Of a stretch of DNA of 64,000 nucleotides, positions 34,161 to 43,070 are shown one piece after another. The notes under the pieces were generated by a model. It was given only the letters and a program-made list of their open reading frames with translations, was not told where the DNA came from and ran no database searches. The translations under genes were made by a program, and so were the position numbers. The first letter of the stretch is position 1, and every line of letters begins with the position of its first letter. The stretch is from UBA1181 sp963648205. Its GTDB lineage: Bacteria; Bacteroidota; Bacteroidia; Bacteroidales; Paludibacteraceae. Where the stretch lies: the NCBI GenBank assembly GCA_963648205.1, contig CAVJCT010000013.1, positions 3,666 through 67,665 of the forward strand. The letters run 5' to 3'.

Positions 34161-35174
34161 ATGAGCACAGATATCAAATACACAGCAAAAGATTTCAAAA
34201 AAGGACAGCCACGTTGGTGTCCGGGTTGTGGTGACCACTTTTTCTTGGCATCACTCCACAAGGCTATGGCCGAGATAGGAATTGCCCCTCACAACGTAGC
34301 GGTTATTTCAGGTATTGGATGTTCAAGTCGTTTGCCGCACTATATGGCGACATACGGTATGAACACAATCCACGGTCGTGCAGCTGCTATTGCAACAGGT
34401 GCGAAAGTTGCCAACCCTAATTTGACTGTTTGGCAGATTTCAGGTGATGGTGATGGTTTGGCTATCGGTGGAAACCACTTTATTCACGCTAACCGTCGTA
34501 ACATCAACCTCAATATGATTCTTTTGAATAACCGTATTTATGGTTTGACAAAAGGACAATACTCCCCTACTTCACCTCGTGGATTCGTCAGCAAGTCGTC
34601 TCCTTACGGAACAGTAGAGGATCCATTCCGTCCTGCAGAACTTTGTTTCGGTGCAAGAGGACATTTCTTCGCTCGTGCCGTTGCGACCGACGCGCCTGGT
34701 ACGGTAGAAATTTTGAAGGCTGCACAGCAGCACAAGGGAGCTTCTGTATGTGAGATTCTCCAAAATTGTGTTATCTTTAATGATGGAACACATGAGAGTG
34801 TTTACAGTGCAGAAGGAAGAAAGAAGAATGCCATCTACTTGAAACACGGTGAGCCAATGATTTTTGGTGAAAACAACGAGTTCGGTTTGATGCAAGATGG
34901 CTTTGGAATCAAAGTGGTTAAGATTGGTGAGAATGGTATCACAGAGAAGGATCTCTTGGTGCATGATGCTCACTGTCAAGACAATACCCTTCAGTTGAAG
35001 TTAGCTTTGATGGAGGGTCCAGACTTCCCAGTAGCTTTGGGTGTCATCCGTGATGTAGAAGCACCTACATACGATGATGCCGTTACAGAGCAGATTGAGG
35101 ACATCAAGGCAAAGAAGAAGTATCATAACTTCGAGGAATTGTTAGAGACCAACGACACCTGGGAGGTTAAGTAG
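34161..35174 (+). CDS. korB: 2-oxoacid:ferredoxin oxidoreductase beta subunit, KorB-like
   Basis: Thiamine-diphosphate-binding partner of the alpha chain. It shows PRWCPGCGDHFFLASLHKAM at the N terminus, GIGCSSRLPHYMATYGMNTI and the ThDP-Mg motif ISGDGDGLAIGGNHFIHANR, then LLNNRIYGLTKGQYSPTSP. It has no ferredoxin-type 4Cys domains of its own beyond the N-terminal CPGC and later cysteines. The 337 residues match the family length. Operon with korA. Confidence 0.93.
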   Translation: MSTDIKYTAKDFKKGQPRWCPGCGDHFFLASLHKAMAEIGIAPHNVAVISGIGCSSRLPHYMATYGMNTIHGRAAAIATGAKVANPNLTVWQISGDGDGLAIGGNHFIHANRRNINLNMILLNNRIYGLTKGQYSPTSPRGFVSKSSPYGTVEDPFRPAELCFGARGHFFARAVATDAPGTVEILKAAQQHKGASVCEILQNCVIFNDGTHESVYSAEGRKKNAIYLKHGEPMIFGENNEFGLMQDGFGIKVVKIGENGITEKDLLVHDAHCQDNTLQLKLALMEGPDFPVALGVIRDVEAPTYDDAVTEQIEDIKAKKKYHNFEELLETNDTWEVK

Positions 35175-35259
35175 GTTATGCGTTTGTAATGTCAATAGAT
35201 TGGATATTTCATTGGGGTGGGGTCTCTGGGAAGAAACCTCATCCCTAAATTTTTATGTT

Positions 35260-35499
35260 ATGCAGCAAATACATGGACATGAAGTTCTGGATATGATGCA
35301 AGGCAATTCATACCAGACAACAGAAGAGTTAAGAAAGGCGATTATCGCCAAGTTTGGAACGGAGACGCGGTTTTACACTTGCTCTGCGCAAGATATGACT
35401 GCGGACGAGTTGATCGATTTCCTCGTAGCACGAGGTAAGTTTATGCCTACTGATGATTCGGGATTTACGGTTGATATGAGTAAAAGATGCAATCATTAG
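35260..35499 (+). CDS. YecH-family putative metal-binding protein
   Basis: A 79-residue protein that begins MQQIHGHEVLDMMQGNSY, the conserved start of the YecH/DUF2492 family. Internal features are FGTETRFYTCSAQDMTADEL and a final MSKRCNH with Cys and His, likely metal ligands together with the N-terminal His pair. The ATG at 35260 is preferred to earlier in-frame codons, which encode unlike sequence. The function is unknown. It is 85 bp after korB. Confidence 0.85.
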   Translation: MQQIHGHEVLDMMQGNSYQTTEELRKAIIAKFGTETRFYTCSAQDMTADELIDFLVARGKFMPTDDSGFTVDMSKRCNH

Positions 35500-35649
35500 A
35501 CTCAATTTAGGCGGACGTTTTTTGAGTGTTGGATTAATGGAAGACTCAGAAGCAGAAGTGCTTGAGAGTTTAAATTAAGTATTTTGTAAGACTACTTTCG
35601 TTTTGTATTTTTGCAGAAACTCTTATCAAAGATTTTAGGAGGATTTACT
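35500..35649. other. Intergenic stretch with a short open remnant and the Rpn promoter
   Basis: Codons at about 35501-35578 read an in-frame peptide ending VGLMEDSEAEVLESLN and a stop, without a start. It may be the tail of a lost gene, but it is too short to judge. The remainder carries the promoter at 35583-35613 and an AGGAGG ribosome site at 35637-35642. Confidence 0.35.
35583..35613 (+). promoter_or_regulatory. Promoter of the Rpn-family gene
   Basis: TTTG at 35583-35586, a 19-bp spacer and TATTTTTG at 35606-35613: a full match to the Bacteroidota consensus. The start codon is 36 bp downstream. Confidence 0.75.
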
Positions 35650-36546
35650 ATGGCAGAACTCAAAGATAGATATATACGATTCGATTGGGCAATCAAGCGG
35701 TTGTTGCGCCAAAAGGCAAATTTTGGTGTGTTGGAAGGCTTCCTCACCGTGTTTCTCAATGAGAAGATTAAGGTGTTGGAGATACTCGAGAGCGAGGGCA
35801 ACCAAGCGGCGGAGGATGATAAGTTCAACCGAGTGGACATTAAGGCGAAGAACAGCAAGGGCGAGATTATCATCGTGGAGGTGCAGAATACCAGCGAGTT
35901 ATATTACCTTGAACGAGTGTTGTACGGCGTGGCGAAGGCCATTACCGAGCATATCAACCTTGGCAACAGTTACAAGGAGGTGAAGAAGGTCTACTCCATC
36001 AGCATCCTCTACTTCGACTTGGGCAAGGGTTCTGACTATATCTATATCGGTCAGAACAAGTTCATCGGTATGCACACCAATGATGAATTGATTGTCAGTG
36101 CGAAAGAGAAGGATAATCTTATTCGCAAGTCTCCTTCGGAGATTTTCCCGACTTATATCTTGATTCGCGTCAACGAGTTCAACAAGGTGGCAAAATCACC
36201 ATTGGAGGAGTGGGTGAACTATCTGAAAAATGGTGTCATCGAGTCCGACACGAAAGCTCCAGGACTGCAAGAGGCTCGTGAGCGATTGAAATACTACGAG
36301 ATGTCTGACTCTGAGCGTCACGCCTACGATGAGCATTTAAACGCCATCATGATCCAAAATGATGTGTTGGGCAATGCCAAGTTGGAGGGCATCGCAGAGG
36401 GAATGGCGAAAGGTATGGCAAAAGGAATTGAGAAAGGTCGGGCAGAAGGTAAAATCGAAATCGCCAAAACGATGCTCGCCAAAGGAATGTCTGTTGAGAT
36501 GATAGCGGAGATTACAGGACTGACGGAGGAGGAGATTAAGGGATGA
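35650..36546 (+). CDS. Rpn-family recombination-promoting nuclease / PD-(D/E)XK transposase-like protein
   Basis: A 298-residue protein of the Rpn/PDDEXK_2 group often annotated as a putative transposase. It starts MAELKDRYIRFDWAIKRLLR at ATG 35650, seven bases past an AGGAGG. The nuclease core is FNRVDIKAKNSKGEIIIVEVQ (shown in part), with the D and the E-x-Q of the PD-(D/E)XK site. The C terminus has a glycine-lysine repeat (GMAKGMAKGIEKGRAEGK) and an IAEITGLTEEEIKG end common in the family. Members are multicopy and horizontally spread. It stands at the left edge of the restriction island. No terminal repeats were found. Confidence 0.9.
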   Translation: MAELKDRYIRFDWAIKRLLRQKANFGVLEGFLTVFLNEKIKVLEILESEGNQAAEDDKFNRVDIKAKNSKGEIIIVEVQNTSELYYLERVLYGVAKAITEHINLGNSYKEVKKVYSISILYFDLGKGSDYIYIGQNKFIGMHTNDELIVSAKEKDNLIRKSPSEIFPTYILIRVNEFNKVAKSPLEEWVNYLKNGVIESDTKAPGLQEARERLKYYEMSDSERHAYDEHLNAIMIQNDVLGNAKLEGIAEGMAKGMAKGIEKGRAEGKIEIAKTMLAKGMSVEMIAEITGLTEEEIKG

Positions 36547-36565
36547 CATTTTCTACCCCCCTCCG

Positions 36566-36597
36566 TTCGTGTTTAGCCTCTCTTTTTTGTAACTTTG
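36566..36597 (+). promoter_or_regulatory. Promoter of the restriction-modification island
   Basis: TTCG (one mismatch to TTTG) at 36566-36569, 20-bp spacer and TAACTTTG at 36590-36597, 20 bp before the first methylase ATG. It probably drives all six genes to 43706, which have gaps of 0 to 17 bp. Confidence 0.6.
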
Positions 36598-36617
36598 TAT
36601 TCTCTAAAATTTTTCGG

Positions 36618-37685
36618 ATGGCTAAAGATCCTCAATATACTATCATTGACTTATTTTGTGGCTGTGGTGGCCTGTCCAAAGGTTTTGAAGAGGCAGGATA
36701 CAAGACTTTGCTTGGTGTGGATATTGAGCAAAGTGCTCTTAATACTTTCGAAAAAAATCATAAAGGAGCGATAGGACTAAATTTGGATTTATCTGCTCCT
36801 GATTCGTTCGATAAAATTGATGAAGTTATTGCGGGGCGGTCAGTCGATGTTATAGTTGGAGGTCCTCCGTGTCAGGGTTTTAGTTTGACTGGACCGCGCA
36901 ATTTTGAGGATAAAAGGAATAAACTTTATCTTGCGATGATTGAGACGGTGCGTCGTTACCAACCTCAAGCATTTCTTATAGAAAATGTGCCTGGTATGGC
37001 AAACCTTTACAAGGGTGCAGTGAAAGATGAAATAATCAGAAGATTCACAGAGATGGGGTATAATGTGAACTGTAAGATTGTATGTGCAGCAGATTATGGT
37101 GTGCCTCAAATTCGGAAAAGGCTTGTGTTTGTTGGCTTGAAGGATAGTGCGGTGAAATATGAATTTCCACAGGCTATATTAACAGAAAAAGATTATATCA
37201 CTTGTAAACAAGCCATTTCAGATCTTCCACCTCTTATTGAGGAACTGGGAGAAGAAATATCTTCGTATGCGCAAGCACCAGAAACTGATTTCCAGAGGCA
37301 AATGCGTGGAAATTGCAATATTTTATATAACCATGTTGCTGTGAACCATAAAGATTTTGTCAAAGAGGTGATTGCACAGGTTCCCGATGGCGGAAATTAT
37401 AAGGATTTGCCTGATGGTGTTGGTGAAAGCAGAAACTTCCACATGGCGTGGACGCGATACGCAAGTGATAAGCCATCACGGACAATAGATACAGGTCATC
37501 GCAACAACTTTCATTACAAATGGAATCGTTGCCCAACGGTGAGGGAAAGTGCAAGATTGCAGTCTTTCCCTGACGATTTCGTGTTCACTGGAAATAGAAC
37601 ACAGCAGAACAAACAGGTTGGTAATGCTGTCCCTGTGTTATTGGCATACGCTTTGGCAAAGAAGATTTTAGGCTATCTTGATTAA
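36618..37685 (+). CDS. DNA (cytosine-5) methyltransferase 1
   Basis: A 355-residue C5-cytosine methyltransferase. The motifs are in order: I (TIIDLFCGCGGLSKGFEEAG), IV with catalytic C85 in VGGPPCQGFSLTGP, VI (ENVPG), VIII (QIRKRLVFVG), a variable target-recognition region, then RESARLQSFPDDF and QVGNAVPV (IX-X). The start was moved to ATG 36618 from a longer in-frame opening because MAKDPQYTIIDLF is the usual distance to motif I. Its stop abuts the next methylase start. Two adjacent m5C methylases usually serve an asymmetric restriction site, one per strand, as in LlaJI. Confidence 0.95.
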   Translation: MAKDPQYTIIDLFCGCGGLSKGFEEAGYKTLLGVDIEQSALNTFEKNHKGAIGLNLDLSAPDSFDKIDEVIAGRSVDVIVGGPPCQGFSLTGPRNFEDKRNKLYLAMIETVRRYQPQAFLIENVPGMANLYKGAVKDEIIRRFTEMGYNVNCKIVCAADYGVPQIRKRLVFVGLKDSAVKYEFPQAILTEKDYITCKQAISDLPPLIEELGEEISSYAQAPETDFQRQMRGNCNILYNHVAVNHKDFVKEVIAQVPDGGNYKDLPDGVGESRNFHMAWTRYASDKPSRTIDTGHRNNFHYKWNRCPTVRESARLQSFPDDFVFTGNRTQQNKQVGNAVPVLLAYALAKKILGYLD

Positions 37686-38930
37686 ATGATTCAGAAACTG
37701 CATACTATAGAATTATTCGCGGGTTGTGGTGGGCTTCTCGAGGGTTTCCTTCAGGAGGGGCATTTTGACACATTAGCATGCGTTGAGTGGGAAGAGTACC
37801 CTTGCTTGACCCTTGCCAACAGGCTAAGCAAGCGGTGGAATCATGCAAACGCTCAAAATGAGGTTGTCCGTTTTGATATACAGAGGACGGATGAACTCAT
37901 AAACGGATATGAGGATGCAGAGTATGGAAAGAATGGTGGACTCGCAAAATTGATTGGTAATCAATCGGTTGATGTTATTGTAGGTGGTCCGCCTTGTCAA
38001 GCGTATTCCCTTGCAGGACGTATACGCGACGAACATGGAATGAAGAATGATTATCGTAATTATTTGTTTGAGAGTTACGTTAGAATCGTCAAACATTTCA
38101 AACCCAAGTTTTTTGTTTTTGAGAATGTTATCGGTTTATTGAGTGCTGCACCAGATGGCTACCCTATCGTGGATCGTATTCGTGAAACATTCTTGAAGGC
38201 TGGATATAAGGTGGCAGAAAATTTCAAGGAAACGCTTTTCGAGGTGGCAGATTATGGCATTCCACAACATCGTAAACGTGTGATAATCATAGGAATACGA
38301 ATGGATATGTTTGATAAACAAGGTGCTTCAGAGTCTGTTACTGATAAGATGATTTCAGATTTTTACAAGGAAATCATGCCTTCTCTTAAAAGAAAACAGA
38401 GAACTGTTTTTGATGCGATTGGCGATCTTCCGAAAATATACCCTGTTGATGAACCTCTTAGGGTAAATGGGAAAAAATATTCGCATGCGCCCATCTGTTC
38501 GGAAGCGGTGCTAAATCATGTTCCTCGCTTCCATAGCAAAAGAGACATTGAAGTTTTTCGTTTTTTGGCGGAAGATATTCGTTCTGGCAGAAAAGAGTAT
38601 GTGAACATTGAGAAACTGAAAGAGTTATACACGAAAATCACGGGAAAGCAGAGTAACATACACAAATACTATGTTTTGCGAAATGATGAGCCGAGCAATA
38701 CAATTCCAGCACATCTGTATAAGGATGGAATGAGACATATCCACCCAGATCCCGATCAGGCGAGAAGTATAACTGTGAGAGAAGCGGCGAGACTGCAGAC
38801 TTTCCCAGATGATTTTGAGTTCTTGGGTCCTAATATGGCTCAGTATAAGATGATTGGAAATGCTGTTCCTGTGGATTTTGCGAAGATTGTTGCGTCAGCA
38901 TTGTATAGATTAATAGAGAAATATAATTAA
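37686..38930 (+). CDS. DNA (cytosine-5) methyltransferase 2
   Basis: A 414-residue C5-cytosine methyltransferase, distinct from its neighbour. Motif I is HTIELFAGCGGLLEGFLQEG, the catalytic C104 is in VGGPPCQAYSLAGR, VI is ENVIG, VIII QHRKRVIIIG, and the C-terminal part has REAARLQTFPDDFEFLG and MIGNAVPVDFAK. The extra length lies in the target-recognition region. ATG 37686 follows directly on the first methylase stop, so translation is probably coupled. It presumably methylates the other strand of the same asymmetric site. Confidence 0.95.
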   Translation: MIQKLHTIELFAGCGGLLEGFLQEGHFDTLACVEWEEYPCLTLANRLSKRWNHANAQNEVVRFDIQRTDELINGYEDAEYGKNGGLAKLIGNQSVDVIVGGPPCQAYSLAGRIRDEHGMKNDYRNYLFESYVRIVKHFKPKFFVFENVIGLLSAAPDGYPIVDRIRETFLKAGYKVAENFKETLFEVADYGIPQHRKRVIIIGIRMDMFDKQGASESVTDKMISDFYKEIMPSLKRKQRTVFDAIGDLPKIYPVDEPLRVNGKKYSHAPICSEAVLNHVPRFHSKRDIEVFRFLAEDIRSGRKEYVNIEKLKELYTKITGKQSNIHKYYVLRNDEPSNTIPAHLYKDGMRHIHPDPDQARSITVREAARLQTFPDDFEFLGPNMAQYKMIGNAVPVDFAKIVASALYRLIEKYN

Positions 38931-38944
38931 ATTAACAATATAAT

Positions 38945-39949
38945 ATGTTATACTGTAAAAATCTAAAAGAAACTGTTTTGGGGATGCGGGGAAATCTTAT
39001 TTCCTCGAATAACATCATAATTGTTTCGGGATATGTTGGTTATCAACCCATAAAAGATTTGTGTGAGACATGTAGCGGTGTTGACATCACGATTATTTAC
39101 GGAATGTATGGGTGCGAACGTATAAAACAACCTTTGCATAAGGCTTTGGTAGAGATACAGGAGACTTATCCCAACGTAACGATTCTTTATTCAACTATCC
39201 CTGTTCACTCTAAAATCTACATTTGGAATTGCGATGATTTGATTAAACGTGCGTTGGTGGGGTCGGCAAATTTCTCTGTGAATGGTTTGATGAACGACTA
39301 TAAGGAGATTTTGTCCGATGTGGAAAGGAACACGTTTCCTACGCTCAAAGCGTATTGTGATTATGTTGAAGAGCATGCTATAAACTGCAAAAGTATGGAG
39401 GTTGAGGTGAGCAAAATCTCGAGTGCGTCGGGGAAAAGCAAACAAGAGCAGCCTTTGATAGCTCAAAACACTTGTCGCATTTCACTCACAGACAAAGACG
39501 GAGAGGTGAGTACGAAGTCGGGCTTGAACTGGGGACTAAGCAATGGACATGTAGCCCAAGGCGACGCTTATATACGCATAACAAACGACCTCATTAAACT
39601 TTTCCCAAATCTTTTCCCTCCAAAGAAATATGTTGGTATTGAGAATGTTGACTCGAAAGGGAGGAAGAATCGAGAGAATGACGAGATAGAGTTGATATGG
39701 GACGATGGAGAGAAGATGATGGGATTATTGGAAGGACAGACGGGTCCGATAAATGGTTTGGTTTATCCTAAACAGTTGAGTAGCAGTCCGAAGAAGTCTA
39801 TTCTTGGCAAGTATCTCAGAAAACGATTAGGGGTAGGTCTTGGACATACCATTACCAAATCTGATTTAAAAAGGTACGGTCGCACCAACATAGACGTAAC
39901 ATTGATTGGCGAAGGGATTTATTACTTGGATTTTTCGGTAAAAAAGTAG
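38945..39949 (+). CDS. PLD-type restriction endonuclease (NgoFVII-like)
   Basis: A 334-residue nuclease of the phospholipase D superfamily. It carries a single HKD-like motif (H88-x-K90 in PVHSKIYIW, then GSANFSVNGLMNDYKE), so it should act as a dimer with one shared active site, as in BfiI and NgoFVII enzymes that cut without metal. The C-terminal 150 residues probably bind DNA. Genes of this family sit beside cytosine methylases in type II systems. It lies 14 bp after methylase 2 and 3 bp before the McrB-like gene, so it may cut the site protected by both methylases, or take part with the McrBC-like machine. Confidence 0.82.
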   Translation: MLYCKNLKETVLGMRGNLISSNNIIIVSGYVGYQPIKDLCETCSGVDITIIYGMYGCERIKQPLHKALVEIQETYPNVTILYSTIPVHSKIYIWNCDDLIKRALVGSANFSVNGLMNDYKEILSDVERNTFPTLKAYCDYVEEHAINCKSMEVEVSKISSASGKSKQEQPLIAQNTCRISLTDKDGEVSTKSGLNWGLSNGHVAQGDAYIRITNDLIKLFPNLFPPKKYVGIENVDSKGRKNRENDEIELIWDDGEKMMGLLEGQTGPINGLVYPKQLSSSPKKSILGKYLRKRLGVGLGHTITKSDLKRYGRTNIDVTLIGEGIYYLDFSVKK

Positions 39950-39952
39950 AAT

Positions 39953-41632
39953 ATGGCAGAAGCATCACCAATTTGCAGAGGTAAAAATCTCACAGTAGAA
40001 ACAGTGTTGGCATTTATAAATGCAATGCCGTTAAATTCTATGGAAAAGAATGCATTTCATAGTGCCTGTGAATCAAAATTGAAGGGTTGGACTCAGACCC
40101 ATTCTCAGATAGCAAGGCAGCTTGCCTTATACTATGAAGAGGCAGGTATTTGTTATCCTAGATTTTCACATAAAGTAACATATTCGGAAGTTGTGGAGTA
40201 TGTTGTAAATTGGGCTATGTTATATTGTGTTCCCAATCCATATACCCCAAGTCTTGTTTCGGAAGGTAGTGAGATAACTAATATTTATGCGTTTGTCAAG
40301 GAAAAAGTGAAAGAAGGTCAAACTTCTTTTGATAGTATTTGTACGGAAATCTTTGGAATTGAACTAAATAACACGGATAAGGTACGAGTTTATCTTAATA
40401 ATTTTACAGATTTGATTATTAGTGATGATGTTGTAACAATCAATAAAAATCTTGTTGATTTACCTCTTCCAACAATTCATCCTAATGTTAAATTTGATAA
40501 TGGGAAGGAATTCTTTGGTTACTTTACGAAAGAGAAGAGGGAGAGAAAAAAGTATGTAGCAGATTATAATTCTCTCCCCCTCCAACAAATCATCTACGGA
40601 GCCCCCGGTACTGGCAAGTCCCACACTATCAAGGAGCAGACGGTGGGTAGGGAGGTGATTCGAACTACTTTTCATCCGGATAGCGACTACAGTACGTTTG
40701 TGGGAACTTACAAGCCGACAACTAAGTTTATTCCGGTTACGACGGTGATCGGCACTAAGGCTGTGGCTGTGGAGGATGAGGATGGTAACAAGATAAGCGA
40801 GGATAAGATTGTGTATGAGTTCGTTCCTCAGGCATTCCTGCAAGCGTACGTTTCGGCTTGGCAGAAGTATGCTAACGTGAAGGAGGGGGAACAACCTGAG
40901 GAGGAGATTCTGGTGATTGAGGAGATCAACCGTGGCAACTGCGCCCAGATTTTCGGCGACCTCTTCCAACTGCTCGACCGTGGCGATAGCGGTTTCTCGG
41001 AATACCCTATCAAGGCGGATGCCGACATGAAGAAGTTCTTGCAAAAGGCATTCGCAAACATCAGTTTGGATGGCGTGAAAGACACTTTAGAGGCTTTTTA
41101 TGATGATACGGACATCGCATCGCAGGTGCTGGCAGGCGATATCCTCTTGCTCCCTAACAACCTCTACATCTGGGCAACTATGAACACGAGCGACCAGAGC
41201 CTCTTCCCTATCGACTCGGCCTTCAAACGTCGATGGGACTGGCAATATGTGCCTATCAACAACGCAGGTCTGAACTATGTGATCGAGGTGAACGGCAACC
41301 GATATGATTGGTGGCACTTCCTTGAGGAGATTAACCAACGTATCTACAAGGTAACCTATTCGGAGGATAAGAAGTTAGGCTATTTCTTCTGCAAAGCTAG
41401 AAATGGTGTGATTGATACCGACACGTTCGTCAGCAAAGTGGTGTTCTACCTCTGGAACGGTGTGTTCAAAGATATGGAGTTTGAGGGCGATGCATTCCGC
41501 GATGGCGAGAATGGCAAACTCACCTTCGACAAGTTTTATACTGTCGAGGGCAATAAGACGAAAGTGGTGAGCGAGAAAGTGGAGGTGTTTTTGAAGAATT
41601 TGGGGTTAGAGGCATTGGACAATAAAGAATAA
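39953..41632 (+). CDS. McrB-like AAA+ GTPase (LlaJI R1-like)
   Basis: A 559-residue motor subunit of McrBC-type restriction. Residues 1-200 are an AT-rich N-terminal part, presumably target recognition. The AAA+ domain follows: Walker A GAPGTGKS at about 215-222, Walker B ILVIEEINRGNCAQIFGDLF near 318, and the McrB hallmark MNTSDQSLFPIDSAFKRRWD near 410. McrB uses GTP to move on DNA and needs a McrC-type nuclease partner. The next genes are a DinD-RhuM fusion and a LlaJI-like partner. Base composition changes sharply near 40,570, between the two domains. Confidence 0.9.
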   Translation: MAEASPICRGKNLTVETVLAFINAMPLNSMEKNAFHSACESKLKGWTQTHSQIARQLALYYEEAGICYPRFSHKVTYSEVVEYVVNWAMLYCVPNPYTPSLVSEGSEITNIYAFVKEKVKEGQTSFDSICTEIFGIELNNTDKVRVYLNNFTDLIISDDVVTINKNLVDLPLPTIHPNVKFDNGKEFFGYFTKEKRERKKYVADYNSLPLQQIIYGAPGTGKSHTIKEQTVGREVIRTTFHPDSDYSTFVGTYKPTTKFIPVTTVIGTKAVAVEDEDGNKISEDKIVYEFVPQAFLQAYVSAWQKYANVKEGEQPEEEILVIEEINRGNCAQIFGDLFQLLDRGDSGFSEYPIKADADMKKFLQKAFANISLDGVKDTLEAFYDDTDIASQVLAGDILLLPNNLYIWATMNTSDQSLFPIDSAFKRRWDWQYVPINNAGLNYVIEVNGNRYDWWHFLEEINQRIYKVTYSEDKKLGYFFCKARNGVIDTDTFVSKVVFYLWNGVFKDMEFEGDAFRDGENGKLTFDKFYTVEGNKTKVVSEKVEVFLKNLGLEALDNKE

Positions 41633-41649
41633 TATATAAAATTTCAACT

Positions 41650-43065
41650 ATGGAGAAGGAAAAACGAAATCCTGATTGTGTGCAAGATTTGCGTCCGACG
41701 TTTGACGAAATTAGGCGGACGGATGAGAGTGGCAATGAATATTGGAGTTCGCGCGACCTATGCGTTGCTATGGGCTATTCTGCCAACTGGAAATTTGAGC
41801 GAGTGATAGAAAAAGCGATTGCCATAGCCAACCAAAAAGGTATGAAAATCGATGACCATTTCAACCCTGGGGAAGAGATGGTGAAGTTGGGAAGTGGGGC
41901 TTTTCGCAAGGTCAGTATCATGCGGTTGTCGCGCATGGCATGCATGATTGTTGCAGCAAATGCCGACAGTAAAAAGGTGTTGGTACAGCAGGCAAGAGAC
42001 TATTTCCAAAATACCGTCCCTACTGCTGAGTTGGTTTGTAACTCGTTGGAATCCAATATCTTACTTTATAAAACCGCTAATGGAGAGTGCAAGGTTGAGG
42101 TGATTTTCAACAACGAAACTTTCTGGATGTCGCAGAAAAGAATGGCGGATTTGTTTGGGGTGGATCGGTCGACAATAACCTACCATCTTTCTCAAATTTA
42201 CGAGTCAGGTGAACTCACAAAAGAGGCAACTTGTGGAAAAATTCCACTAGTTCAACCTGAAGGAGAACGTGATGTAGAGCGTACTCCTCTGTTTTATAAT
42301 TTGGACGCTATTATCGCAGTGGGTTATCGAGTGAATAGTTATCAAGCCACACAATTTCGTATTTGGGCAACTTCCGTTTTGAAGGAGTTTGTCGTGAAGG
42401 GATATGTGTTGGATGATGAGCGATTGAAGCAAGGAAGGCACTTCGGCAAAGACTACTTCGACGATTTGTTGGAGCGTATTCGAGAAATTCGTACCTCCGA
42501 ACGGCGTTATTACCAGAAAATCACGGACATTTTTGCAGAATGCAGTTCAGACTACGATGCCAATTCTGACAACACTAGAAAGTTTTTCAGAATGGTGCAG
42601 AACATGATGCATTTGGCGGTAACCCATCAAACGGCTGCTGAGATTGTCTATCATCGAGCTGATGCTGAACAACCTCACATGGGACTGACCTCATGGAAGA
42701 AAGCCCCTAATGGTAGGGTGCAGAAGTCCGACACCGTAGTTGCAAAAAACTACTTGTCCGACAAAGAGTTGGATGACTTGAACCGAATCACAAGTTCGTT
42801 TCTTGATTTTGCCGAGTCGCGCGCTAGTCGGCATATCATTACAACAATGGAAGATTGGCAGAAGCGTCTTTCTCAGTTTTTGGAGACGATGGACTATCCT
42901 TCTGTTGTCTCTTCAGGAAAAGTATCACAAGAAGAAGCCCAAAATAAGGCTTACTCGGAATATGAAAAGTACAAGGTGATACAAGATCAACTGTATGTCT
43001 CTGATTTTGATAGGTTTAACAATGAAGAACCTTTGCTTCCTTTTGACCTTCATCCTAAACAATAA
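41650..43065 (+). CDS. DinD-RhuM fusion protein
   Basis: A 471-residue protein with two parts that normally occur as separate proteins. Residues 1-125 resemble DNA-damage-inducible protein D (SSRDLCVAMGYSANWKFERV, then KLGSGAFRKVSIMRLSRMAC and IVAANADSKKVLVQQARDYF). From about 140 it follows the virulence RhuM family (ETFWMSQKRMADLFGVDRST, LFYNLDAIIAVGYRVNSYQA, KEFVVKGYVLDDERLKQGRH, then YQKITDIFAECSSDYD). RhuM proteins occur in defence and mobile islands; roles are largely unknown, and RhuM has been linked to DNA binding by its HTH-like segment. Here it sits between the two subunits of a McrBC-like system with gaps of 17 and 5 bp. Confidence 0.85.
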   Translation: MEKEKRNPDCVQDLRPTFDEIRRTDESGNEYWSSRDLCVAMGYSANWKFERVIEKAIAIANQKGMKIDDHFNPGEEMVKLGSGAFRKVSIMRLSRMACMIVAANADSKKVLVQQARDYFQNTVPTAELVCNSLESNILLYKTANGECKVEVIFNNETFWMSQKRMADLFGVDRSTITYHLSQIYESGELTKEATCGKIPLVQPEGERDVERTPLFYNLDAIIAVGYRVNSYQATQFRIWATSVLKEFVVKGYVLDDERLKQGRHFGKDYFDDLLERIREIRTSERRYYQKITDIFAECSSDYDANSDNTRKFFRMVQNMMHLAVTHQTAAEIVYHRADAEQPHMGLTSWKKAPNGRVQKSDTVVAKNYLSDKELDDLNRITSSFLDFAESRASRHIITTMEDWQKRLSQFLETMDYPSVVSSGKVSQEEAQNKAYSEYEKYKVIQDQLYVSDFDRFNNEEPLLPFDLHPKQ

Positions 43066-43070
43066 CCTCT

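Noticed and set aside
35650..36546. Complete insertion sequence around the Rpn gene
   Set aside because: No terminal inverted repeats or target duplications were found, and Rpn-family proteins are not proven DDE transposases.
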